A stretch of DNA of 64,000 nt, taken from the NCBI RefSeq assembly GCF_900573885.1, contig NZ_UPSE01000533.1:1-64000 (forward strand), written 5' to 3'. The first letter of the stretch is position 1, and each line of letters starts with the position of its first letter. Source of the DNA: Pseudomonas viridiflava (GTDB lineage: Bacteria; Pseudomonadota; Gammaproteobacteria; Pseudomonadales; Pseudomonadaceae). The notes beneath the pieces are model-generated. The model saw only the letters and a list, made by a program, of their open reading frames with translations, was not told the DNA's origin and searched no databases. Shown here piece after piece: positions 35,062-43,598 of the stretch. Both the position numbers and the translations under genes were made by a program.

Positions 35062-35931
35062 CTAGTTTCCTGGCGTGTCTTGCGCGCGGGCCCGCGAAGA
35101 AATTTGCTCGCCGGCGCGTTGCTTGAGGTAGGCCTTGGGCGTGAGCCCGGTGTGCTGGCGGAAGCAGCTGTAGAACGCCGACAGGGAATTGAAACCGGCG
35201 GCAAACGCGAGCTCGTCAATGCGCACCGGCCCGACGGCCTTGTCGATGGCGGCCAGCAAGTGCTGCAAGCGCGCCTGGTTCACGTAGCGGTAAAAGCTCT
35301 GCCCCAGCACCTGATTGAGCAGGTAGGAAATCTGGTTGCGGCTGTAGCCGGTCGCGCTGGCCACCTGCTGCAGATTCAGATCGGCATCCAGATACGGCTG
35401 ATGCTGCTGGAAGTACTGCTGCAAATCGTCGGCAAGAAAGCCCAACTGCCGTGCCGACAAGCCCAGACGGCTGATGGCCGGACGGTTATCAGCCGCCTCC
35501 CCTGCACCACTGCTGGTTTCATGCATGAGCGAGGCGTATTCGTTCACCTGCCAGATAAGACCGTCGCGCACCGTTAGCGCCTCGCTGGTGCGAAACGACA
35601 CCAGTCTCTCGCCGCCACGCAAGGTTATGCGGTACTGAATGAACGCCGTGTCGCCGTCCACGCGAATGCGGTCACTGTGCTCCAGCGCCTCTTCCGGCGC
35701 ACGCGGCATGGTGGCGAGCACGTAGTCACGCAGCTCGGCCAGCGGCAGCACGCGGTTCTGGAAGAAGTCGTGGTATTCGACGTCGGGATGATACAGCGCC
35801 ATCACCCCTTCAAGGTCGCGGTTTTTCCAGCAGTAGTGATAGCGCAGCACCACTTCGCGGGTAACGTCGGTTTGCTCCGGGCTGTCGAAACGCTCGGTCG
35901 GCGATACGGCGAAGTTGGGGCTGCGCGTCAT
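35062..35931 (-). CDS. AraC-family regulator with N-terminal SnoaL-like domain
   Basis: 289 residues. The first part (about 22-140) is an NTF2/SnoaL-like alpha+beta cone: VVLRYHYCWKNRDLEGVMALYHPDVEYHD, AFIQYRITLRGGERL and GLIWQVNEYASL. The second (about 165-275) is a double helix-turn-helix of AraC type: LQQVASATGYSRNQISYLLNQVLGQSFYRYVNQARL and IDELAFAAGFNSLSAFYSCFRQHTGLTPKAYLK. The SnoaL module replaces the cupin-type sensor usual in AraC regulators and probably binds a small effector. It lies just upstream of the amine oxidase, so it is a likely regulator of that cluster; it starts four bases after the uppP stop. Confidence 0.87.
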   Translation of the reverse strand: MTRSPNFAVSPTERFDSPEQTDVTREVVLRYHYCWKNRDLEGVMALYHPDVEYHDFFQNRVLPLAELRDYVLATMPRAPEEALEHSDRIRVDGDTAFIQYRITLRGGERLVSFRTSEALTVRDGLIWQVNEYASLMHETSSGAGEAADNRPAISRLGLSARQLGFLADDLQQYFQQHQPYLDADLNLQQVASATGYSRNQISYLLNQVLGQSFYRYVNQARLQHLLAAIDKAVGPVRIDELAFAAGFNSLSAFYSCFRQHTGLTPKAYLKQRAGEQISSRARAQDTPGN

Positions 35932-35934
35932 GGC

Positions 35935-36765
35935 TTACGGCTGGGCCGCAGTCCAGTCGATGAGGCCGAACTGCCAGGTCGCCAGAATCAGCAAGCCGAA
36001 GGCGATGCGGTACCAGGCGAACAGCGCATAACTGTGGTTGGCAATGAACTTCAGCAGACCGCGCACCGCAATCATGGCGAAGACAAAGGCCGTCACGAAG
36101 CCGATGGCGAACACCGGCAGATCGCTCTGCTGGAACAGGTCGCGGTATTTGTAGCCCGAGTACACCGCCGCGCCGACCATGGTCGGCATCGCCAGAAAGA
36201 AGGAAAACTCGGTCGCCGTCTTGCGCGACAGGCCGAACAGCAAGCCGCCAATAATCGTGGCGCCGGACCGCGAGGTGCCGGGAATCATCGCCAGGCACTG
36301 GGCGAAGCCGACCTTGAGGGCGTCTTTCCAGGTCATGTCATCGACGGTTTCGGCGTGTACCACATGCTCACGGCGCTCGGCCCACAACATGATCACACCG
36401 CCAACCACTAGCGCGGCCGCCACAGTGATGGGGTTGAATAGATAGTGGTGAATCAGGTCGGCGAAAATCACGCCGAGAATCACTGCCGGGAAAAAGGCGA
36501 TCAACAGGTTGCCGGTGAAGCGCTGTGCCTGGCGGTCTTTGGGCAAGCCCAACACCACGTCGAAGATCTTTTTCCGGAATTCCCAGACCACCGCCAGAAT
36601 GGCGCCGAGCTGGATGATGATGTTGAACGCCATGGCCCGTTCACCGCCAAAATTCAGCAGGTCGGCGACGATAATCTGGTGCCCGGTACTGGAAATCGGC
36701 AGGAACTCGGTGAGTCCTTCGACAATACCCAAAATCAACGCTTGCACCGCGCTCCAAAGATCCAT
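35935..36765 (-). CDS. uppP: Undecaprenyl-diphosphatase UppP (BacA)
   Basis: 276-residue inner-membrane protein that dephosphorylates undecaprenyl pyrophosphate to recycle the cell-wall lipid carrier. The BacA signatures are present: GIVEGLTEFLPISSTGHQIIV near the N terminus and PGTSRSGATIIGGLLFGLSR in the middle, within about eight hydrophobic helices. The start was set at 36765 behind GGGGGAAG; a frame from 36795 adds ten residues without support. It is immediately followed by the AraC-type gene, which probably shares its transcript despite a different role. Confidence 0.93.
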   Translation of the reverse strand: MDLWSAVQALILGIVEGLTEFLPISSTGHQIIVADLLNFGGERAMAFNIIIQLGAILAVVWEFRKKIFDVVLGLPKDRQAQRFTGNLLIAFFPAVILGVIFADLIHHYLFNPITVAAALVVGGVIMLWAERREHVVHAETVDDMTWKDALKVGFAQCLAMIPGTSRSGATIIGGLLFGLSRKTATEFSFFLAMPTMVGAAVYSGYKYRDLFQQSDLPVFAIGFVTAFVFAMIAVRGLLKFIANHSYALFAWYRIAFGLLILATWQFGLIDWTAAQP

Positions 36766-37063
36766 GCAACTTCCCCCATCGGCGATGCCCCGCATCGCCC
36801 TGTAAATGTTGTCGACGAAAAAGTGTCGGCAGAAAAAACCACGCTCCAGCGAACGACGTCAGCGCCTGGTTGAACCGCGCCTACGGCTACTGGCAAAAGA
36901 CCTTGCAAGCGCTTGGGAATGCCGCTTTGGCGCCGAAATGTAGCAGACAACTCTTACCGATGCTGCTGCCTTTACTTACATTTCCCCTGTACTGTTGCAA
37001 AGCCATCACCAGCGCCTACTTTCAAGGCAGCACAACAATAAAAACCGGTTGGAGTCCCGCACC

Positions 37064-38698
37064 ATGCAAACCTTGCGCAAACTACCGATTCATCGTCGGC
37101 TTTGGCTCATTCTCGCTGTCGCGTTGGTCATGCTGGTCAGCCTTGGCCTGTTGATGCTCAAGCAGATCAACCACGACCTCTACACCGCCAAGGTTCAAAA
37201 GACCCAACATGTGGTGCAAAGTGCCACCGGCGTGCTGACTTATTTTCACAGCCTGGAAACCGCTGGCACGCTGACCCGCGAACAGGCGCAGAAGCAGGCG
37301 ATGGAAGCCGTGCGTGGGCTGCGCTACGCCAAGGATGATTATTTCTGGATCAACGATCTGGGTCCGAAAATGATCATGCATCCCACCAACTCGAAACTCG
37401 AAGGGCAAGACCTCAGTGCCCTGAAAGACCCCGACGGCAAATTCCTCTTCAACGAGATGGTCACCATCGCCAAAGCCAAGGGCGCCGGCATGGTCGACTA
37501 CCGTTGGCCAAAACCCGGCGCCAGTGAACCGGTGCGCAAGGTTTCGTATGTTCAACTGTTCCAGCCCTGGAACTGGATCGTCGGCTCCGGCGTGTACATC
37601 GACGACATGCAGGCCGAGTTCCGTGAGCAGGCTATCAGCGCATCGGCGCTGGGCCTGGGCATTGCCGTGGTGATGGCGCTTCTGGTGCTGTACATCAGCC
37701 GCAGCATCACCGGCCCGCTGAATGAGGTGGTGCGCGCCATGGCCGATATCGCCAGCGGCGAAGGCGACCTGACACGCACGCTGAACAGCGACGGCAATGA
37801 TGAGCTGGCCGCGGTTGCAAGGTACTTCAATACCTTCACCAGCAAGTTGCGCACCGTGATCGGGCAGATGTTGCAAGCGGCCACGGCACTGAACCAATCC
37901 GCCGACACCCTCGGCGGCGTCGCCAACCGCTCGCAACAGGATGCCCAGCAACAAGCCCTGCAAATGGAACAGGTGGCCACCGCCATCAACGAAGTCACCT
38001 ACGGCGTGCAGGATGTCGCCAAGAACGCCGAGCAGGCGTCCGGCGAAGTGCAAGGCGCCGAGGCCAATGCCCAGCAGGGTCAGGCCAATATCGAACGCAG
38101 CCTGCAACAGGTGAACAAGCTCTCGGGCACCATTAATGAAGCGGTCGGCGTGATCCAGTCCTTGGCTCAGGAAACCACGCAGATCGGCGGCGTTTTGGAA
38201 GTGATACGCTCCATCGCCGAACAGACCAACCTGCTCGCCCTCAACGCTGCCATCGAAGCCGCGCGCGCGGGCGAACAAGGCCGAGGGTTCGCCGTAGTGG
38301 CCGACGAGGTTCGCCTGCTGGCCCAACGCACGCAGAAGTCGACGGCTGAAATTCAGGTGATGATCGAGCGCCTGCAAAACAACTCGCAAGCGGCGGTGAA
38401 CGTCATCAACGAAAGCAGCAAGGCCTCGCAACTGACGGTGGAGCAGGCGCGTCAGGCCGGGGAAAGTCTCAACCAGATCAGCCAGTCGTTACGCAACCTG
38501 ACCAGTCTCAACGCCTCCATTGCCAGCGCCACGTTGCAGCAGGCGCATGTGGTTGAAGACATCAATCAGAACGTCACCGACGCCGCGAGCCTGGCCCACA
38601 ACACGGCAATGGCTGCCGAGCAATCGAGCAGCGCCAGCCAACACCTGAATCAACTGGCCGATGAGTTGAACCGGCTACTGCGCCAATTCCGCGTATGA
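37064..38698 (+). CDS. Methyl-accepting chemotaxis protein with sCache_2 sensor
   Basis: 544 residues: membrane helix 1 (about 13-33), a periplasmic single-Cache domain (40-185) with YAKDDYFWINDL and PWNWIVGSGVYIDDM, helix 2 (190-212), HAMP, and a methyl-accepting cytoplasmic hairpin whose tip reads IAEQTNLLALNAAIEAARAGEQGRGFAVVADEVR. Cache_2 receptors often sense small carboxylates. No C-terminal CheR-tethering pentapeptide is seen. TTGGAG precedes ATG 37064. A gene of unknown function follows after seven bases. Confidence 0.92.
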   Translation: MQTLRKLPIHRRLWLILAVALVMLVSLGLLMLKQINHDLYTAKVQKTQHVVQSATGVLTYFHSLETAGTLTREQAQKQAMEAVRGLRYAKDDYFWINDLGPKMIMHPTNSKLEGQDLSALKDPDGKFLFNEMVTIAKAKGAGMVDYRWPKPGASEPVRKVSYVQLFQPWNWIVGSGVYIDDMQAEFREQAISASALGLGIAVVMALLVLYISRSITGPLNEVVRAMADIASGEGDLTRTLNSDGNDELAAVARYFNTFTSKLRTVIGQMLQAATALNQSADTLGGVANRSQQDAQQQALQMEQVATAINEVTYGVQDVAKNAEQASGEVQGAEANAQQGQANIERSLQQVNKLSGTINEAVGVIQSLAQETTQIGGVLEVIRSIAEQTNLLALNAAIEAARAGEQGRGFAVVADEVRLLAQRTQKSTAEIQVMIERLQNNSQAAVNVINESSKASQLTVEQARQAGESLNQISQSLRNLTSLNASIASATLQQAHVVEDINQNVTDAASLAHNTAMAAEQSSSASQHLNQLADELNRLLRQFRV

Positions 38699-38705
38699 GG
38701 ACTGC

Positions 38706-39320
38706 ATGACCAGCATGGAACACCAGGAGATCAACCTCCAACAGCCGGAAAACCAGGACCTGATCTGGGATATGGAAAGCATGGCCCGGCGCGAGCTGGC
38801 CGAGCGTTTTATCCGGCTGTTCGAGAACCGCTTCTGCGTGTATTCCGAATCGGTGCGTCAGCTCTACACCAACTACACCCTGCACTTCCCCACCGACCTG
38901 GGCCGCAAGATGGTAGTACTGCCCAACGCCTACGCGTTTCACGACACCCTGCATGGCATCGATGCCGCAGCCGTGCGCAAAACCGGATTATGCGTGCTGC
39001 CCGGCGTACTGGTGGGCAAACCGGGACTGCTGTTGAGCACCGAGATGAAAGACGACGGCAGCAAGCCGAAAACCATGCCCTTCAAACCCGCACTCGCGCA
39101 GATCATCAACAGCCAGAAAAAGCTCGGCGATGTATTCCTGCCGATCATGATGAAAGGCGACCTGCGCGAGTTCGACCAACAGATGCCGTACATCCACCTG
39201 CATCGCTTGCAAGTGAACAAACTCACCCACCTGTCCACCTTCGAGCGCGACGACATCCACCAGACCATCACGCGCAAGATGCTGTTGCTGTATCGGCAGG
39301 CAGACAGTCTGGTGTGTTGA
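38706..39320 (+). CDS. Unrecognised soluble protein paired with the chemoreceptor
   Basis: 204 residues, no signal peptide or membrane segment, two cysteines near the middle and end. A helical N terminus (DLIWDMESMARRELAERFIRLF) is followed by mixed segments such as LHFPTDLGRKMVVLP and LCVLPGVLVGKPGLLL. GAGGACTGC precedes the ATG, seven bases after the MCP stop, so co-expression with the receptor is likely. No family was recognised; a role in the receptor's signalling is only suggested by position. Confidence 0.75.
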   Translation: MTSMEHQEINLQQPENQDLIWDMESMARRELAERFIRLFENRFCVYSESVRQLYTNYTLHFPTDLGRKMVVLPNAYAFHDTLHGIDAAAVRKTGLCVLPGVLVGKPGLLLSTEMKDDGSKPKTMPFKPALAQIINSQKKLGDVFLPIMMKGDLREFDQQMPYIHLHRLQVNKLTHLSTFERDDIHQTITRKMLLLYRQADSLVC

Positions 39321-39351
39321 GAAGGACTCGCCTCCCAAATCCCGAGTCTCC

Positions 39352-39430
39352 TAGGAGCCAGCTTGCTAGCGAACCCTGCAAACCCCGACAACCAGCGTTT
39401 GCCCGGTTCGCCAGCAAGCTGGCTGCTACA
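39352..39430. repeat. REP-like inverted pair (GGAGCCAGCTTGCTGGCGAA family)
   Basis: Two facing copies: TAGGAGCCAGCTTGCTAGCG (about 39352) and, inverted, TTCGCCAGCAAGCTGGCTGC (about 39407). Each is itself palindromic. This is the common Pseudomonas REP style; related pairs lie at 49189 and 51444. It sits between convergent genes. Confidence 0.8.
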
Positions 39431-39433
39431 GCC

Positions 39434-39466
39434 GTAGGTTGGGTTGAGCTGAAAGCGAAGCCCAAC
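39434..39466 (+). repeat. Short copy of the GTAGGTTGGG element
   Basis: GTAGGTTGGGTTGAGC followed by AGCGAAGCCCAAC; the outer parts pair. It directly follows the REP-like pair and precedes the amtB 3' end, where it may act as a 3' hairpin. Confidence 0.7.
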
Positions 39467-39494
39467 AACACCGTCGGGCAAAGACGGGCGCTAA

Positions 39495-40703
39495 TTAATC
39501 CTGACTCACCGCGCCAATCTTGTGAATCGCCAAATCCGCCCCGTAATACTCGTCCTCCTGATTCAAGCGGATTCCGCTGGTGGCCTTCAGCACGCCGTAC
39601 ACCAGCAAGCCACCCGCCAGCGCCACGACCACGCCAAGCCCGGTGCCGATCAGCTGGCTGATCAGGCTCACGCCGCCCAGTCCGCCCAGCATCTGCTGAC
39701 CGAATATCCCGCAGGCAATGCCACCCCACACCCCACACAGGCCGTGCAGCGGCCAGACACCGAGTACGTCGTCGATGCGCCATTTCACCTGAGTCGCGGT
39801 AAACGCCCAGACAAACAGCGCACCTGCCACCAGCCCGGTAACCAGCGCGCCCACCGGGTGCATCAGGTCGGAGCCTGCGCAGATGGCTACCAGTCCGGCG
39901 AGCGGGCCGTTGTGCAGGAAGCCGGGGTCGTTGCGACCGACGAACAGAGCCGCGACCGTGCCGCCGACCATCGCCATCAGCGAGTTAACCGCCACCAGAC
40001 CACTGACGCCCTGCATGGTCTGCGCGCTCATCACGTTGAAGCCGAACCAGCCGACGATAAGAATCCACGAGCCCAAGGCCAGGAACGGGATATTCGACGG
40101 TGCGAAGGCCATCAGTTTGCCGTCGCGGTAACGGCCGTTGCGGCTACCCAGCAACAGCACAGCGCCCAGTGCCAGCCAGCCGCCCATGGCGTGAACCACT
40201 ACCGAGCCTGCGAAGTCGTGGAAGCTGGCGCCGAAGCGCGCTGTCAGCCAGGCCTGAAAGCCGAAGTTGCCGTTCCAGATCAGCCCTTCGAAGAACGGAT
40301 AAATGAACGCCACAATCAATAACGTGGCGCACAACTGCGGGCCGAACCGGGCACGCTCGGCAATGCCGCCGGAAATGATCGCCGGAATGGCGGCGGCGAA
40401 AGTCAGCAGGAAAAAGAACTTCACCAGCGCGTAGCCGTGGTCGGCCGTCAGCTCGCTGGTCGGCACCATGAAGCTCACGCCGTAGGCGATCCAGTAGCCA
40501 ACAAAAAAGTAGGCCAGCGCCGACATGGCGAAGTCGGAAATGATCTTCGACAGGGCGTTCACTTGGTTCTTTTGCCGGACTGTGCCAACTTCCAGAAACG
40601 CGAAGCCGGCATGCATCGCCAGCACCATCACGGCACCCAGAAGAATGAACACCGTGTTGGAACCGTGAATCAGGGTTTGCACGGCGCTGTTAAGGTTTTC
40701 CAT
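39495..40703 (-). CDS. amtB: Ammonium transporter (Amt family)
   Basis: 402-residue inner-membrane channel for ammonium. It shows eleven hydrophobic helices, the HDFAGS segment, first pore His in VVVHAMGGW and second in PLHGLCGVWGGI, and the family signature FNVMSAQTMQG. There is no N-terminal signal peptide, unlike E. coli AmtB. The protein is close to the Amt type usually found alone in Pseudomonas; no glnK gene lies beside it, so it may not be the main nitrogen-regulated copy. No sigma-54 promoter pointing into it was found upstream. Confidence 0.9.
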   Translation of the reverse strand: MENLNSAVQTLIHGSNTVFILLGAVMVLAMHAGFAFLEVGTVRQKNQVNALSKIISDFAMSALAYFFVGYWIAYGVSFMVPTSELTADHGYALVKFFFLLTFAAAIPAIISGGIAERARFGPQLCATLLIVAFIYPFFEGLIWNGNFGFQAWLTARFGASFHDFAGSVVVHAMGGWLALGAVLLLGSRNGRYRDGKLMAFAPSNIPFLALGSWILIVGWFGFNVMSAQTMQGVSGLVAVNSLMAMVGGTVAALFVGRNDPGFLHNGPLAGLVAICAGSDLMHPVGALVTGLVAGALFVWAFTATQVKWRIDDVLGVWPLHGLCGVWGGIACGIFGQQMLGGLGGVSLISQLIGTGLGVVVALAGGLLVYGVLKATSGIRLNQEDEYYGADLAIHKIGAVSQD

Positions 40704-41090
40704 GGGTAAAACGACTCCGGCAGCGAAAAAGCACCAAAGCAGCTCAACGCTCCACCCGCACGCACCATAAAGACGCCTTCATGCACCAGTTCTGCTCAAG
40801 CGAGCGAACCGAATTAGTACCAGGGAGAGGGGCAGATAACGCGAGCGATCAGTTCTTTTCTTTATTTTTCATTCGGTTGAGCAACACTATTGCCACCTGA
40901 TTGTGAGCAGAAAATGCGCGATTACGGCGCAGCACCTGCCTGTTACGCACCAGCGCAATGCAAGCGCTATACCATTTGCCTGGCACCTTGAGGCAGAGCC
41001 TGCGGGCCGCCGTTAGATGGAACCATCCATCCGAGCGGCGACTCGAACCCCAAAGACCTACAATCACCGCCCCACCACGGAGAACCACTT
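40704..41090. other. Intergenic region between amtB and the yqjD-type gene
   Basis: 387 bases without a supported gene. It contains the divergent start signals of amtB (minus) and the DUF883 gene (plus). A TGGCAC-N5-GGCA sequence at 40981-40995 on the plus strand resembles a sigma-54 site but its -12 element is poor. A short AT-rich piece lies near 40855-40875. No RNA gene or riboswitch is evident. Confidence 0.5.
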
Positions 41091-41405
41091 ATGGTTAGCA
41101 AGGCCAACGAACCTGCCAAGGAAGAACTCGTCGCTGAATTCCAGGCGCTGATCGCCGATACCGAAAAGCTGCTGGCGCACACCGCCAATCTGGCTGGCGC
41201 CGAAGCTGATGAACTGCGTTTGAGCATCCACGACAGCCTCAAACGTGCCCGCGACACCCTGCAACTCACCGAATACACCGTGCGCGAACGCGCCGAAGAA
41301 GCGCTGGCTTCCACCGAAGCCTACGTTCAGCAGAACCCGTGGCAGGCAGTGGGTATCAGTGCCGGCATCGGCTTCCTGCTCGGTCTGTTGGCTACACGTC
41401 GCTGA
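41091..41405 (+). CDS. DUF883/ElaB-YqjD family membrane-anchored protein
   Basis: 104 residues: a long amphipathic helix with heptad-like repeats (about 10-75) and a C-terminal membrane anchor (VGISAGIGFLLGLLATRR) closing with basic residues. This matches ElaB/YqjD/YgaM tail-anchored proteins, some of which bind ribosomes in stationary phase. ACGGAGAAC precedes the ATG. It heads a tight trio with a YqjE-like and a YqjK-like gene, the same order as E. coli yqjD-yqjE-yqjK. Confidence 0.9.
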   Translation: MVSKANEPAKEELVAEFQALIADTEKLLAHTANLAGAEADELRLSIHDSLKRARDTLQLTEYTVRERAEEALASTEAYVQQNPWQAVGISAGIGFLLGLLATRR

Positions 41406-41407
41406 TC

Positions 41408-41806
41408 ATGAGTGACGGAATGGAATCCCTGCCCCCGCCTCCTTTACAAGGCACCGGCCCGTCGCCCAAGCGATTGGGCGCGGCGCTTCTGGGCTTGCTG
41501 CACAGCCATGTCGAACTGTTCGGTATCGAGCTGCAAGAGCAGAAAAGCCGCAGCCTGAACATGCTGCTGTTTGCCGGTCTGGCATTGGTGTTCGCGCTGC
41601 TGTTGCTGTTGGGCTTGTCCGCGCTGGTGCTGATTCTGGTGTGGGACAGTTATCGCCTCACCGGCATCATCGGCCTGTGTGCGTTCTATGGGTTGGCCGC
41701 GCTGTTCTGCGGTCTGCGTCTGCGCGCTGCGGTCACCGATGAATCGTCCCCTTTCAGCGCCACGCTTGAAGAGCTGGCCCGCGACCGTGAGCGCCTGATG
41801 CCATGA
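41408..41806 (+). CDS. YqjE-like phage-holin-family membrane protein
   Basis: 132 residues with two central membrane helices (LLFAGLALVFALLLLLGLSALVLILVW and IIGLCAFYGLAALFCGL) and short polar ends; this fits the YqjE/holin_3 family. It starts two bases after the DUF883 stop and overlaps the next gene by four bases (ATGA), so the trio is translationally coupled. The holin name reflects topology; no lysis role is implied. Confidence 0.85.
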   Translation: MSDGMESLPPPPLQGTGPSPKRLGAALLGLLHSHVELFGIELQEQKSRSLNMLLFAGLALVFALLLLLGLSALVLILVWDSYRLTGIIGLCAFYGLAALFCGLRLRAAVTDESSPFSATLEELARDRERLMP

Positions 41807-42111
41807 ATCCAGCCAAACCTACCCGCCAGGAATTGCGCAAACAGCTGGTTCGTTTGCGCATGGAAATGCATCGTCATGAGCTGCGCCATGAAACCGAGCA
41901 ACTGATGCACCCGTTGCGCAGAATGCGCGGCGCTGCCAGCAGTTGGCAGAGCAGCCTGAGCACCACCCGTGCGCCACTGTGGGGCATGGCCGGTGTTTCG
42001 CTGCTGGGCTTGTTCGGCAGTAAAAGCAAAAAGCTCAGCCGCTGGCTGAAAATCGGCCTGGGCCTGTACCCGTTGGTTGCCGTTGCGCTAAAGAGTCGTA
42101 AATCGCTCTGA
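41803..42111 (+). CDS. YqjK-like small basic protein
   Basis: 102 residues, strongly basic, with a coiled N-terminal half (LRKQLVRLRMEMHRHELRHETEQLMHPLRRMRG) and a hydrophobic segment near MAGVSLLGLFG followed by KSKKLSRW and a short hydrophobic tail. It is placed third in the yqjD-yqjE-yqjK order and overlaps the second gene. No catalytic motif is seen; probably a peripheral membrane component of the same complex. Confidence 0.75.
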   Translation: MNPAKPTRQELRKQLVRLRMEMHRHELRHETEQLMHPLRRMRGAASSWQSSLSTTRAPLWGMAGVSLLGLFGSKSKKLSRWLKIGLGLYPLVAVALKSRKSL

Positions 42112-42234
42112 TCGCGACGCTGCCCTGCAACTGGCCACTTTCTTGCAAACGGAACGCGATGAACAGCCAATCGGCGCTGTTCATCGCCTTGCCGTGTGCG
42201 GGTGAAACTGCGAACCGCAACTAAGGATGTGACT

Positions 42235-43398
42235 GTGATCGACGGGCAACCGCTTGCCTGCTTCCAGCCGTTTATAGATACCGCCACCGGCCGTATCGCC
42301 GGTATCGAAGCACTGGGCCGGCTGCAGCAGGACGACGGCCGTCTGGCTTCGGTAGGGCCGTTATTCGCTGACCCCAAATTCCCCATGACCGCCCTGCGCC
42401 GACTCGACCGTGAAATACGCGCCGACGCCTTGCAGCGCTTTCACGGCGCGCCGGCCGACTGGTTTCTGAGCATCAATATTTCCCCGCGCTGGATCGGCCG
42501 CCTGCGCCCGAACCAGCCGCTGCCCAGCCTCAAGCAGCTGGAAAAATACGGCGTCTCGCCCGAGCGAATCGTCTTCGAAATCACCGAACTGGGCGGCGGC
42601 AGTTTGCGTCTGCCGGAAGTGGTGGCGCGCTACCGCGAAGCCGGCGCGCGCATCGCCATCGACGACTTCGGCGCCGGCTACTCCCAGCTCGACCGCGTAC
42701 TGGCCCTGCAGCCCGACATTCTCAAACTGGACATGCGCCTGTTTCAGGAAGCCGCTCGCGGTGGCCCCAGCAGCGAGGTGGTCAAGGCGCTGGCGCAAAT
42801 GGCGGAAAAGACCGGCTGCTGGATCATTGCCGAAGGCGTGGAAACCGAAGCCGAGCTGGACTTCGCGCTGGAGTGCGGCTCGCGCTATGTGCAGGGCTTT
42901 CTGTTCGCCAGACCCGAGCGCGAATTCTTCCCGGCCGACGCCTTCGTCGAGCGCTTCGCCGAGCTGCGCAACCGTTACGTGCGCAACAAGTTGTCGGAGC
43001 GTGCCCGCCTGGTTTCACTGCGCCAGCAACTCAGCGGCCTGATGAACAGCTTCAAGAACTGGGCAGAAGCCGACGCGCCCCTGAGCGCCCTGCCCGGCCC
43101 CACCGACTATCCGTGGCTGCTGCGGGTGTACCAATGCGACCCCAATGGCACCCAGCTCACGCCCAATCTGGAATGGACTGGCAGTAGCTGGCGCGAAGAC
43201 AGCCGCTACCTCGGACATAACTGGTCGTGGCGCCCCTATTTCTATCAATTGCTGGCCGAAGGCTGGGATGAACGTCGGCTGATTCTTTCATCCACCTACC
43301 GCGACGCTACAAGCAACCAGTACTGCCTCACCGCCGGGCAATTTATCGACAACGGGCAGCGGTTGTTGCTGTTGGATATTGATGTGGCCGGTTTGTAA
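42235..43398 (+). CDS. EAL phosphodiesterase with C-terminal sensor-like domain
   Basis: 387 residues. The EAL domain (1-240) keeps the full active-site set: GIEALGRL, SINIS, FEITE, IDDFGAGYSQL, LKLD, AEGVET and QGFLF, so cyclic-di-GMP hydrolysis is likely. The C-terminal part (270-387; LLRVYQCDPNGTQL, WRPYFYQLLAEGW, SSTYRDATSNQYCLT) resembles a cytoplasmic Cache/PAS-like module as in the YkuI_C type, and may regulate the EAL part. A GTG start at 42235 is favoured because AAGGA lies seven bases upstream; a GTG at 42196 has no such site. A CCCTCTCCC repeat follows. Confidence 0.87.
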   Translation: MIDGQPLACFQPFIDTATGRIAGIEALGRLQQDDGRLASVGPLFADPKFPMTALRRLDREIRADALQRFHGAPADWFLSINISPRWIGRLRPNQPLPSLKQLEKYGVSPERIVFEITELGGGSLRLPEVVARYREAGARIAIDDFGAGYSQLDRVLALQPDILKLDMRLFQEAARGGPSSEVVKALAQMAEKTGCWIIAEGVETEAELDFALECGSRYVQGFLFARPEREFFPADAFVERFAELRNRYVRNKLSERARLVSLRQQLSGLMNSFKNWAEADAPLSALPGPTDYPWLLRVYQCDPNGTQLTPNLEWTGSSWREDSRYLGHNWSWRPYFYQLLAEGWDERRLILSSTYRDATSNQYCLTAGQFIDNGQRLLLLDIDVAGL

Positions 43399-43412
43399 AC
43401 CGCGCACGCCGC

Positions 43413-43510
43413 TGGCCCTCCCCCCAGCCCCTCTCCCGTAAACGGGAGAGGGGAGCCAAACGGCGTTCAGTCCCCTCGCCCCTCGGGTAGAAGGTTAGGG
43501 AGAGGGGGCT
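43413..43510. repeat. CCCTCTCCC-type palindromic repeat
   Basis: Facing units including CCCCTCTCCCGTAAACGGGAGAGGGG, a perfect hairpin at about 43429-43454, and a second unit with CCTTCTACCCG-like decay. Same family as 33477-33597. It lies between the EAL gene and dgt. Confidence 0.75.
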
Positions 43511-43598
43511 GGCCTTCAAGCTCATCACCATCACTTGCAGCCAACCGCCGGAACCGGGAAGCTAGGCCCCATCAGCCACTGAACGGCGAGGACAGGCC

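Noticed and set aside
40981..40995. Sigma-54 promoter near amtB
   Set aside because: TGGCAC is good but the -12 part reads GGCA instead of TTGC, and it points away from amtB towards the DUF883 gene, which is not a usual sigma-54 target.
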